From Taiwanofungus camphoratus (taxonomy: Eukaryota; Basidiomycota; Agaricomycetes; Polyporales; Taiwanofungaceae), in the NCBI GenBank assembly GCA_003999685.1, contig CP021223.1:1984001-2048000 (forward strand): DNA of 64,000 bases, given 5' to 3'. How positions within the stretch are numbered: position 1 is the stretch's first letter; each line of letters starts with the position of its first letter. The position numbers were made by a program, and so were the translations under genes. The notes under the pieces were generated by a model. That model was not told the origin of the DNA. It worked only from the letters and a program-made list of their open reading frames with translations, and searched no databases. Below are positions 46,401-57,009 of this stretch, piece by piece.

Positions 46401-46984
46401 CTAATCATTTATTGGTAGAGTCTCCAAAGTCTTGCTCCTGTACTTCGTCCATATCGTCGGCGCAAAGTCGTCCCACTTTTTACTCAGAGCCTCGACCTGG
46501 TTGTAGGAGGGTGGAGCGGGCACCACCAGATCGCCCGGCACGAGCCACACGTAGAAAATATCATAGGAAGCGGGACGAGATCCATTGGAATTGTCTTCTG
46601 CGCCATGGTAAACGTCTCCCACACATGAAAGGTGGCGGGTGATCCAAGGCAGCGCGCACATTGGGAGTATCACCTTTTATCGAACCACCCATATGACAGC
46701 GACGACATCGATAACGCTTTCGCCCTCATTCTCCGAGATACAGTTCGTAATGTGTGAACGTCCGTGGTGGTGCCAGATTAGAAGTCGGACCGCAGTGACA
46801 GCAACCGTCCAGCGCCTTCCCTACGGCAGCTTATGTCGAAAGGCAGGACTCTGTCGACTGGTCCACCTCCTTTGGAAGTGGTTCTGTGATGCTATGGTCG
46901 TCATGACACGGGCTTGGTGCGATAACGTACCCAGTTCGAACCGTCGCCAGGCGTAATCGAGTTCCATTCACTCACGGATGCCAT
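46401..46984 (-). CDS. Small hypothetical gene, unrecognised
   Basis: A possible start at 46984 reads MASVSEWNSITPGDGSNW, followed by a GTACGT donor. Later pieces are GGGPVDRVLPFDISC near 46850, CISENEGESVIDVVAVIW near 46710-46750 (followed by a GTGGTT donor), and a last exon with YDIFYVWLVPGDLVVPAPPS and ALSKKWDDFAPTIWTKYRSK ending at 46401. The pieces have protein-like composition and sit in a sensible order with plausible introns. No domain is recognised. It could equally be the remnant of a longer gene. Confidence 0.35.
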
Positions 46985-47451
46985 CGTGATCGGTGCGACA
47001 GCAAACCACAAGCCAAATATTAAATTCCACATCGCGAGCTATCTCTGTCAATCACGACGAAGACGATTTGAAACACGGAACACATTATTCAGAGGTGCCT
47101 CATTACCGTCACTCACGTCGACGACGATCCTCCGGAATCCGAATATGCTTCAAGAAGAAAAGAACGATTCAAAATCGCCTGGTTTGACGATCCGACATTT
47201 CAGCAGCTCAACAAAATTATTTTGACGGCTCCGCGAGCGCCCACATGTAATATACACCTATCCGCAGAACAAAATCAGTCAAGCTGGCCCATATTTGACC
47301 TCAAACGGTGGGAACGACGCACCAAGACTACGATACGGCCGCCAGCTCGCCGTCAGGTCCTCCATCTCTTTCGGCGTCAACAGCGCGCCCCTGTCCATAT
47401 GCTTGTCAGCGCACACGCACACACTTGAGCCGAACACCCAGCCTCGGAAGC

Positions 47452-49146
47452 TCACTTTATCTTCTTCTTGCCCTCCAGCCGGCCCTTGAGTATCGCCGGG
47501 CTAAGGCCCTCCGGCAGCGGCGGCGGGGCCCCGTTCTGATTCACAATCATGTACAGCGTCTTGTTGATGGACGGCGTGAACGGCGTGGGCAGCACAGTCG
47601 CGCCATCCCCGTCCTCCTCGTCTTCATCACTGACCTTCGTCCGGCCTTTGCCTTTGCCCCTTGGCGCAGGTGTCTTAGGTAGAGCGGGAGCAGGCGGGAT
47701 AGAAGAAATATCTGGCGAGAGCGAGCGCGCTTCCTTGCTGGCGGACGATTCGCCGAGCACAGGCAACACCTCTGCATCTGCGCTCTTGCCGTTCTGGCCA
47801 TTCGCTATGGGCTCTTTTCCGTCCTCTTCTTCCGGGTTCTTCGGGAGCTTGTGCGGAGAGATGGTGATTTGATATGAGGAAGAATGGAGGGACAGGAACC
47901 AGCGAAGGACGCCGCGCTGCACACCGAGGTCGCCTGCGGAGTAACGATGTGAAGGAGCAGCCAGAGATCACCCAGGTGCACTTACCAACTGGGAGGATAT
48001 CCGGCCTACGAAGCGAAAACAAGGCGAACATATCGACTGGTATGCACGTCAGCATCTGGCGCTCAACGATTTCGTTCGGTTCGAAACGTACCAGTCCACT
48101 ACAGACATATACGGGCGGGCTATCAGATCTAGTCCTTTAGTACGATTTCATGAGGACAGCTCACCCGGCCTATACCTCGGACTTCGGTCAGCATATCGTA
48201 TAGTTCCTCATCTTTAGCCTGGAGCAGTTTCTCAGTCGAAAGTCGACCGTCGGCGAACCTCGACGCCAGATCAAGCACTGTGCCAATGTTGGCAGGCCAT
48301 CAGTCCCCTGACATCATGGTAAAGTCTGAGAACGGTCCCAACCGTATTCCGCTTTTCTGCCGCTAAGACCAGCACTCTTGAGAGTAGTTATGTCCATGTT
48401 GACTACTTGACGGGCAGTGGGGAAGAACGATTCGCGCCCTTCGTATCTTTTTAGAACGTTTAGTGAAGAGCCCATTATTGTACACTCAAAGTGTACGAAC
48501 TGTGAGTATTCTTCCGCCTTTTCCGGTAGAGAGGGGTTGAAAAGCCTCAGGAAACGATGGATGATCGATCGTGCTGCTCGCCATGAGATCTGCTGTCCCC
48601 TGCACGTTGCGTAAGACCATTTGACTATCTAAACCGCAAGACTGTTTTCCTCAGGACACTCTTACATGATAGAATGGCACAGAGTGCTGGAAAAAGCAAG
48701 GTGTAGGAGATGACTCATGCTTCAAAGATGTAAACGAACCGGAAAGGATCCACCATCTCAAGGTGCTCGAATGGCTTGCATTTGAGTCTTTTGAATACGC
48801 CTTCGAACCGCACATCCGCGTTGGCGAGGTGCTTCTTCGCCTCTTTGAACGAGAATGATAGCACCGCAGGCACAAGTTGAACTTGTTCATCTTCCCCGGG
48901 GACTAGAAGGGGCAAAGCCGTGGACGCATTTGCAAGCACAACAGGCCCGGGCTCTGACAAGGCGCCAGATCCTTCCTTTGAACGGGCCTTCTTTCTAGGT
49001 GTCTTTGAGATTGCAGCTGCAGGAGCCTTTCTCTTCGTAGACTTCGTCTTCTGCGTCACCGAAGCAAGTTCCACTGCAACAGTCGCTGATACCGCAGTAG
49101 ATGTTTTTCGCGCCGATGCGCCGCTGGCAGAGCGAGTGACAGGCAT
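47452..49146 (-). CDS. MAG1: DNA-3-methyladenine glycosylase (MAG1/AlkA type, HhH-GPD)
   Basis: The start at 49146 gives MPVTRSASGASARKTS, a basic nuclear-localisation-like region (STKRKAPAA, PRKKARSK). The AlkA-like part then follows: FKEAKKHLANADVRFEGVF, CKPFEHLEMVDPFR, a small exon of about 21 nt encoding TLCHSI, and MGQQISWRAARSIIHRF. The helix-hairpin-helix reads LKSAGLSGRKAEYVLDLASR, then LTEVRGIGRWTVDMFALFSL and LPVGDLGVQRGVLRWF, which includes the catalytic Asp of the GPD motif. The enzyme removes alkylated bases from DNA in base excision repair. The C-terminal tail of about 130 residues is acidic and basic low-complexity, ending GKKKIK at 47452, longer than in yeast Mag1. The gene is divergent from the I9 inhibitor, 373 bp away. 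Several introns are required; the one near 48430-48510 is placed by frame. Confidence 0.9.
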
Positions 49147-49519
49147 GAACTTGAACAAATGTGTTGAAAGTCGATATTCAAGCAGAAATGCTAGCATACA
49201 TAGGTCCCTGTGGAAGTCGACGTTCAACAGGTACAAGGAGTCAGCTGCGCCACATATCCAATGGGACTCTGACTCCCAGGCCAACACGGTCGCCCGAGGA
49301 CAACGCCGGCATCTGTGTCACTATTGGGGGCGCCTATGGGCGTGTGCCTCCTGCAGGCGCGGACCGCAGTGGCGTCACTGCATGCGGGTTATCCCAATCC
49401 GCAGTGTGTGGCACAGATCGTTTATAGCTCGGCCTCGAGCGCACATATTCGTTTCCCTCACCCCCCGAGCTCCCACCCTCATCCGCCTTACCGCTACATC
49501 ATCCAATAATTCGTCTACA
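49147..49519. promoter_or_regulatory. Divergent promoter, MAG1 / I9 inhibitor
   Basis: 373 bp separate the opposed starts. TTTATAGC near 49424 on the plus side is a weak TATA-like candidate about 95 bp before the inhibitor start. Confidence 0.35.
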
Positions 49520-49971
49520 ATGTCCGGCAGTCAGTAGCATGATATCTTGATAGGAGGCGAAGCTGACTAGACTCCCGGTGGGCAGAGTACATCGTCGTCT
49601 TCAAAGACCATGTCACGGCCTCCCAGATCAGCGACTACATCAACGATGTGAACGCCAACGGTATGCGGTTCTTGATCTCGATTCTGCATGCAAGGATTGA
49701 CCTGGCAATGGTGCCTTCAGGAGGATCAATAGGCCAGCGTTTCGACCCTGTCCTGAATGTGAGTATCACCGATATGCAGATCCGTCATTTTGTATTCATG
49801 CGGATGCCCAGGGATTCTCTGCTACCATCCCCGAGGGCTACTTGACGCGACTCCAGTCACTCCAAGGAGACGTCATCGACTATATCGGTCAGTCCATTCC
49901 TCACACGAAGACTTCCATGCTGAGTGATATTCGTCCCTCCAGAGCCTGACGGTGTCGTCAAGACACAATGA
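49520..49971 (+). CDS. Small I9-type proteinase inhibitor (Pleurotus proteinase A inhibitor 1-like)
   Basis: Small gene in five exons. ATG at 49520 gives MSG, which splices to EYIVVFKDHVTASQISDYIN and DVNANG, then GSIGQRFDPVLN, GFSATIPEGYLTRLQSLQGD and VIDYI, and finally EPDGVVKTQ and the stop at 49969-49971. The order beta-alpha-beta with a hydrophobic core, D-x-I-x-x-I-E near the end and about 75 residues in total, is that of the subtilisin-propeptide-like inhibitor I9 family, known from Pleurotus and yeast Pbi2. Such proteins bind subtilases in the cytosol or vacuole. No protease domain follows, so it is a stand-alone inhibitor. No signal peptide is seen. Each exon is small (10-110 nt), which explains why it shows no long open frame. 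Confidence 0.88.
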
Positions 49972-50537
49972 TTGTTGCACTGACGATAATGTATCCTTAA
50001 GCTATCAAGAAGAGGCGAAGAATGTATGATATCTATTAGGATGTAACAACATACGATAGCCAATCTGGATACCCCTATGTTCCGTTATTTTGACCCACGT
50101 CGACCGTCGCGCCTGAGATATCCGTTCTGTTGACCTACATACGGTTCATCATAACCCAATGACGTTTATCTTCGCCTAAGACCGTCCATCCAGTTCAATT
50201 GTTAATCGAAGAGTGTATACATCGCATCCATAAGACATCTACAAGCCATTATTCGGGTATCAAGAGTGTAAGGTATGGGTCGTCTCCGTCATGAAAGGTC
50301 GTCACAAGACTCGAAATCGGCAAGATTCTACACTCGAGTGGTAATATGACTGTGGATAACGGGTGATTTATGTGAGACACAAAGCGAGAGTGCGTGCAGA
50401 TAACGAGGGTATGCTGATGCATGTGCAGACAATGCGAGATCCGAAAAAGAGAGGAAGGAGAGTCCCTATAGAGAAGAAGAAAACCAGTGTCCATTGAGAA
50501 ATGCGCCAGTAGAGAGCGGGAACTTATCCACCGCAGC
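49972..50537. other. Intergenic between I9 inhibitor and the next minus-strand gene's 3' end
   Basis: About 570 bp, both flanking genes end here (convergent). No gene seen. Confidence 0.55.
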
Positions 50538-52585
50538 TCATGCGGCGGCGGGCTCAGGGAGCGCTCCACCCTCCGTATCACCATTAGCCTTTGCTTCTCC
50601 CTCTGCCTTCGTCTCGCCCTCCGCCTGCTTCACCATCTGCGACGCAGTCGGCGTCGGCGGCGTCACCTCCACCTTCGGCACGTCGTCCGCCGGTGAGGCG
50701 TCCTGCACCACTTCCTTCTCAGCCTTGTCCTCTGGTGATGAGGCATTGACGACTGGAGCAGGATTTAGCGAGCTAGGCTGAGGGGCGTCCGCGGCGGCTG
50801 GTGCAGGTGCGGAGGAAGAGGCAGGCGGGGGAGCGGTATGGGAGACAACCGTGCCGTTGCCATCTGCAAATGCTGATGCCGATGCTGACTGAGGGACAGA
50901 CTCAGACTTGGCTGGCGACTGAGGGAAATCCCATGGGCGAGGGACGAGTGCTGCGGGCATGATCCTAGCCAGACGTATAAACCTTACTTCGATAACACTG
51001 AGAACCTGCGTACCATGTTGCGGCGCAAACGACACCTTTCCCCTGGTCCTCCTGCTTGACCAGGCTGAACTCAGTGTCGATGAACGATGAGATATATCGC
51101 ACAAAGGGTATGATCTCGCGCACACCTCCTTCGACGAGTGACATCGCAGTAAGGAAGTTGACGACTGCGTGTGCAATGGAAGGAACATTCTACGAGGACA
51201 CATCTCAGATTTATGATCCAGACAATCAGCCGGGGCACGACATGACATACGTCAAGGTACTCCAGCGAAGGCTGCGGAAGCACAACCTCAAAACCCCACC
51301 AATCTGCACAGACGAGTCAGACATCATGGATCTCAAAATTGACAGAAGGACACACATGTTATAACAGACATCCGATCTGTTGGAGGATGCACGCCTACAA
51401 AACCTCAACTGAGTCCACGAACGTGGATGTATGCGCCTATGACATACCAGTATGGTCGGGTATCACTGCCTTACCGGTCGCATACCCAAGTGCCATGAGC
51501 TGGGGAGTGATCTGCTCAAAGCCATCGATGATAGCCTTTGCCGTGGGTAGTGCACCGCTCAGGATTCCCGGTCCGTCTGGAGGTCCGCCGAGGCCAAGGT
51601 CGGGCGTCGTGATCAAGCTGACCAGATTTATTTCCGTGAAGACCGTTTTCACCGAGGCGAAGGACGCATTGGCGACACTAGCGACCTCGGCAGTCACCGT
51701 CTTGGACTGGACGTGCACCGTGTGCTCGGCGGTGGACGGCTTCGCCGCATCCTTTGTGAGCTGTGCGAAGTGCCGGTCGTACGCCTCCCTGTCTGTGCAC
51801 GGTAGGCACACCGCGTGAATAGGACCCTTAGGGAGAGCAGTCAGTGTTTCCCCATTGGGCCCCGTCCCCACCACAACCGGCTCGTCGGACGACGACAGCT
51901 GGCGCAGCTGTGCGATTACCTTGTTCGCCGTCTTGGGCTGCATTAGCTGCGCCCTGACCTGCTCCATGTCTGTCTTCGATGGGCCTCGAGCTTTCGACTT
52001 GTTCGGCGCGCTGGACCGCGACGACGGACCAGTTATGAGCTCGCGGATGAGCAGGGCTGACTGAAGTGCGCGCTTCTCTGAGCGAGTTCGTGCCACGGGA
52101 GGCGTGGCATTCTCCTGACCAGCCTTGGGTTTCTTATCCTGCGCCTGGACGGCGGGTTTAGGCTCTTCGTTGCTGTTCTTCTTTGCGAGGGGGAGCCAGG
52201 AAAAGCGGCGCGGCGCACTCGCCGGTCTCTTGGCGTCTGTCTGGTCACTGTCAGCCGAAAGTGCCACCGCAGGCGCTGCTCCCGGCGCCCGCATTTGTAT
52301 TTGCGCAGCAGGATCTACAGTGGTGGCCGAGTCCGTCGGCGCACCCGAGCTGTCGTGCGACTCGGGCGCACGCGATACTGGCGGGTCGCTGGTACCGGGA
52401 CTAGCTACCTCATTCTTCTCGTTTGGATGTTCTGTCGCAGGCTCTTTCGTCTCCCGGACGGATGACCGAGAACGAAAGCCAAAGAATCTGAGGACTACAG
52501 GCTGGCTAGCCATGAGTGTGGACAAGACCTGATGGCTGTTCTTCTTGAAGCCCTTCGACCTTAAATCGTCGATCACCTTCCCCAT
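50538..52585 (-). CDS. Conserved basidiomycete protein of unknown function
   Basis: Start at 52585 (MGKVIDDLRSKGFKKNSHQV). A first long exon is Ser/Pro-rich, then becomes ordered: DMEQVRAQLMQPKTANKVIA, PNGETLTALPKGPIHAVCLP, DREAYDRHFAQL, and KTVFTEINLVSLITTPDLGL. After introns near 51395-51450, about 51300-51350 and 51190-51255, the core continues with HPPTDRMSVITYWWGFEVVL, HAVVNFLTAMSLVEGGVREI and IPFVRYISSFIDTEFSLVKQ, then GKGVVCAATWIMPAALVPRP. The C-terminus is Ala/Pro/Glu-rich and ends at 50538. A WWGFEVVLP plus VVCAATWIMP core with hydrophobic helices is one I associate with an uncharacterised, widely conserved basidiomycete family. It might be peripheral to a membrane, but no clear membrane span stands out. 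Confidence 0.8.
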
Positions 52586-53017
52586 TCATCACGTGCCATG
52601 ACATACCGTCTCTTCGAATTCATTTTCGCGGCGCGTACCCACCTCTAGTTCAGAACAGACTGAATCTGTAAAATGCAGATGGCACTGCGAGCCACTGAGA
52701 ACCTAGTTTTTGCCTTACGGAAAGAATCTTGTGGCGTTCAGTGCAGACGGTTATCTCGTCAGCCCTTATCCTGAACCCGCCAAATCTGCTCTGCTTCTTT
52801 CTGGATGGCATACGACCAAAATCACACGATTCCATCAAAACTCTGGTTCTTCTCCCTTATCGTTCATTCTCTTAGCCAGTGTGACTGCTATTTAATCCTT
52901 TCAATCGCTCTCTAATCCCGCTTGCTCGTTGTCACCATCCAAGATGAGGAACCAATCCGGTTTTGCCAGGATCCAAGAGACAATAAAATCGACAGCGGCA
53001 GTTCCAAAGGAAACAGA
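52586..53017. other. Intergenic, upstream of the 52585 start
   Basis: 430 bp with no gene seen; it holds the promoter of the minus-strand gene at 52585 and the 3' end of the dioxygenase gene. Confidence 0.5.
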
Positions 53018-54325
53018 TTACAAATCCACCTCTGACTTGATTGGAATCCTGAAGAAGACCTTCCCTTTTGCATCTCTCGGCGGTAATTTGCCTGCGCGTA
53101 TGTTCACCTGCAGCGACGGATGGAGCAGCCTCGGTGCGCCGAGCACCGCATCTCGTTCCTTGCGCCATTTGATGAACATATCCGCGTCCGTACCGAGCTT
53201 CAGGTGCTTGTTACGCTCGCGCTGGTCGGCAACAGTAGACCAGCATGTCTGATCGCGGTTTTGCGGATAGTCATGCCCGACGAACAGGCGGTAGTCCTCG
53301 GGTAAGGCAAGGAGACGCTGCATAGACTAGATGGATGTTACTCAATCATTTCTGGTCCCTATACGTGGTACTTACCGCGTAGAGGTCCTCTGCGTTGCCA
53401 CCAGGAAAGTCTGCTCGTGCACTGCCGACATCGGGCTACACCCAAAACATCGAGCCTCAGGAATCATGATATACAATAACATATGAAAGTACCTACGTTA
53501 AAGATGGAGTCGCCAGTGAACACTGCTTTTCCGATGAGATAGCCTACGTGGTCCGGCGTGTGTCCAGGGAGATGAAGGACACGGCAGGACAAGTTCCCCA
53601 GCTTGAACTCCTCATCGTCTTGGAAGAAACAGTCAAAGGTCTTCTCGAAGGCGGACTGCTCGAATCCATAAACCGTCGCGAACGTCTGCTGCACCTGAGA
53701 GATTCTCTGTCCGATACAGACCGGGATGTCTCCGCCCAACTGACGCTTGAAGTACTGTGCGGCAGTAAGATGGTCAGCGTGTGCATGAGTCTCTCTGACG
53801 CACGAGAGAGCATGTTAGACATGAATACAACGCATGAAAGGATACATCGTACAGAATGCGACGAACAGTCAGCTCATTGTGCTGTATGAAGGCGAGCAAC
53901 CCATCTGCAGTATCAGCTGTGATGGTGCCGGCGCTCGGGTCGTAGTCTAACACAGGGTCAACAACAACAGCTTCGGCACTCTGCGGATCGACGACAATGT
54001 ATTGCCAGGTCGAGGTTACTTTCTCGAAAAAGGTGTACACAGTGGGCGTGGCCGGGTCCGAGCTGATATGTCGTCTCCAAGGCTCCGCTGGCGCTATCTT
54101 GCTTGTAGTACTGCGACTATCCACCCCAGGGGTAGCCGCAGGTCGGACCGCAGTGGTCGAAAGAGGCCTTACAGCAGTCGCAAGGTGCGGGTGATGCTTC
54201 TGACAAATACGTGGAAGGGGCTGTCTGATTTCAAGCTGCCGCGGTGTTTCAAAGCATAATGCACGGAGACTGGGTTCATAGAGGCTAGAGGAACGTAGGG
54301 CAGACCTTCGACTAAGATACAGCAT
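53018..54325 (-). CDS. Persulfide dioxygenase-like metallo-beta-lactamase-fold protein (ETHE1 type), mitochondrial
   Basis: Start at 54325 ([20 protein letters not shown]), an Arg/Ser-rich presequence of about 70 residues pointing to mitochondria. The domain begins [20 protein letters not shown]. The metal-binding loop [15 protein letters not shown] is created by splicing R-I-L to ETHAHADH. Further ligands are in [20 protein letters not shown] and FVGHDYP, the ETHE1 layout. [16 protein letters not shown] follows a second intron. The protein ends EVDL at 53018. ETHE1 enzymes oxidise glutathione persulfide to sulfite in mitochondrial sulfide detoxification; single-domain relatives can be called GloB-like, so the exact substrate is inference. 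All metal ligands look present. About 340 residues. Confidence 0.9.
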
Positions 54326-54758
54326 TGGGATTTAAACAGGAGCCTTGGAGAGAAGCTATTACTCTCTGTCTCGAGTATGGACTACAGTCAGGATTCTATA
54401 GGAGCCAGAGGTGATGCAGTGCGGAACGGACGCTGCCAGCGCCTCAATTCCGAATTCATGGCCCCGACTTCTTCCAATGCAAGGCAAACGATGTCCGATT
54501 TCCGAATTACTGACAGATATTGAAGTCAAGGTCACTGGCAATACGCTTGCTGTGTCCAGAAACAGCAGTCGACAAGCACTGATAATCATAGTTGCAAGAA
54601 CAACGTCCTTAAGGTGTAATTGGCACTGCTGAATCTCATCGTCTTAATCTGGTGATAGAATAGCCACGTGGCATTTCGGAGCAAAGTCTATTAGGCCTCC
54701 ACTAGTACGATAGTTACTACTTACGCCAGGGCACTTCAAGCTATTATATCAATACTAT

Positions 54759-54884
54759 CCCCCCCCCCCCCCCCAAAAGTCGCCAGTCGCTTCTGATTGG
54801 TCAAAAGCTCGTCTTTTTTGATGGCTTTCGCAAATGCTGAAAATTTGATTGGTCGAGACCTCTAAGTGCCGACTTGGGGGGGGG
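54759..54884. mobile_element. Candidate MITE bounded by C-run and G-run
   Basis: The left end is a run of 16 C followed by AAAAGTCGCC. The right end reads GCCGACTT followed by nine G, whose reverse complement is CCCCCCCCCAAGTCGGC. These form an imperfect terminal inverted repeat about 17-19 bp long. Inside, TGATTGGTC occurs twice in the same orientation, near each end. The total is 126 bp with no open frame. Alternatively it is an unrelated homopolymer pair, but the shared AAGTCG next to both runs argues for one element. Confidence 0.55.
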
Positions 54885-54901
54885 CGCCGTGGTTAGGGAT
54901 A

Positions 54902-55058
54902 CAGTCAACTCCCTCTTAACCCATACCCCCTCGGTGGAAGCTACGAGCTATGAGTTATCAGGGAGTATGGGTTATGGGGAGATATTACACCCCACAAAGC
55001 AATTTGGTGGATCGGAAAAGCTATGGGTTTAGAGGGAGTATGGGTTTTGAGTTGACTG
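54902..55058. mobile_element. Tc1/mariner-type MITE with TA target duplication (157 bp)
   Basis: It is flanked by TA on both sides (54900-54901 and 55059-55060). The left end starts CAGTCAACTCCCTCTTAACC, and the right end, as reverse complement, starts CAGTCAACTCAAAACCCATA; AACCCATAC is shared further in. TA duplication plus CAGT ends are hallmarks of Tc1/mariner elements. No transposase is encoded, so it is non-autonomous. A related internal motif GGGAGTATGGGTT occurs twice (about 54961 and 55034). Confidence 0.8.
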
Positions 55059-57009
55059 TAGTGCTTATCGTCTGTGTAACGGCGCAGCTTGCTCTAGAAC
55101 ACCCTAGCGTACCTTGCTCAGGTTCTCCAGAATCTGATTGTTCCACGAACGACCCATTAGCACTTAGACCTGCTAAGAGGTGCCTAGAACAGATCGTGCT
55201 GTACAGCGTGCTTACTACATCAGGCACCATTTACCTGCACGTTTTCCTTCCATTTTTCACTGGATCCGCCTCTGCATGCGTATGTCTACTGCTCTGTTCA
55301 GTGACCAGTCATTGTCGCCATCATGCTAGTGAGCCCGCGAACGTCTTCATTTTGTTCTCTGGCACTCTCTTGGCCCGAATGGAAACACGAGTGTAAATGG
55401 TTATTACCAGCAATGATGATGCACCTCGGCAGAGCCTGACCACCCAGTGACGTACGCACACTTGTGCACACTGTATATCCGTTTCAGCTAGCCTTTCCCC
55501 CAAGCTACTGAGCAGTAGGACTGATGTTGTACGTCTGTGTCATGAGGCCTTGAGAAGCGCGTTGGGACCCCCCCGACATACACGACCTAGGGAGAAATTA
55601 CGTCCTGAGTATTGATGACAACGATAACGCAGCATGATGGTTAAGGCTAACGCTGGATCTGCTATGATTGTCACAAAGCAAGATGCCAGCGACAAAGCAA
55701 TAAAAGATGAATTTCACTCTGAGGCTGAATACGTGCGCTTTACTTGACGTAATGATAGGTTCACACTTGGAGTACTCAAATCGAAGTAAGTGTTAGCAGT
55801 GCCTTCGATAAATAATTAGAGCAGTATCATTCTGGAGCGGCCTTCCGCGTAAATCTAAGGCAAGGCATCGCCCGCGATGCCAGGGAAAAGGGCCCATTGT
55901 CAACGACACTTAAAGGTTCAGCCACGGGTAAATCATGTTTGTAGTAAGAGAATGACCTAAGGTTTCGCGGCTAGTTCTGGCAGTGGATCTTGGCGTTTCA
56001 CTGAGACTGACGTCAAAAACAGAGCATCTGCGAGTATAGGGTCAGAAAAAAATGAACTTGAAACTGCGTATGACAGTCCAGATGACTGATCCATCCTATA
56101 ATAGAACAAAAAAGCTCGGACATCGCAATCCGCTCATACCTTTCAAAAAATATGACCAAAGTAAGCATATTTGGAGAGAAGAAGATTATAAGGATGGACA
56201 CAAGTTTTGACGTTGGCGACAAAATTCGCCTACTACTGCAGCCTGGCAACCGCCGTGTACGCATGTAATAGCAAATGCCCGGCAGTAACAAATTTCACTG
56301 TAATGAACGACCACGCAGGTACCGCCGTGTGAAGGCCATGGGCAAAAGAGGTTATTTCTGGCCCAAGTCGGAGTAAATCAGAGTGGATGCGGGTGTAGGC
56401 GTATCACGGCACTTGATGTTGAATTTTGGACGACTTGACAAGCTCCGATATTTGCAACGGTGACGTCTAAGCCATGAAGAAGGTAACATGGTTGACCATC
56501 TGGATGTCTAAGTCTGAAATTTGACTCACTCAGTCTTTGTTCTCTTGGATGTGTAACATGCCGTTAGATGAGTCAGGGCGTCTAGTAACAATCATAAGCC
56601 AGAAACCACCGAAAGAGACTCTGGAAGTACTTGTGTGTGTATACGAAGCTGACGTTGGCACTTTGGGCGCAGGAGAGGAGTTCAGTGTGAAACTTGGACG
56701 GCGAGGCAACGAGAGCACTGAGTTGCTATGGTCGTATCGTCAGGAGGCAACGCCGATCAACTAAAGCGCCAGTCGGCAGCACCTGACCATATAAGGCAAC
56801 TCTCGTAAAATTACCGACCGGCGATATTTTCAGGAGATTGTCGTTTACTTACTCGTTCTGGTTGACGAGGAAACAGCGCAAAACGTGCTAAGTAGTAGCG
56901 GAGATAAATATTCAGCCCAGCTCATACATGAAGTTCTCCATACCCAACTGCCTCGTCGGAGGGTTTGCTGCTCCTCCCCCATCCCGTGCCCCTGCCTCTC
57001 GATTAACCT

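Larger units (their letters stand above)
54326..57009. other. Gene-poor interval with MITE-like elements
   Basis: No supportable gene for about 2.7 kb. Two adjacent short inverted-repeat elements occupy 54759-55058. An open frame at 55021-55396 begins within the second element and has no recognised domain. Confidence 0.55.

Noticed and set aside
46925-46945. Second GTTCGAACC-like string
   Set aside because: No matching acceptor, D or anticodon arms nearby.
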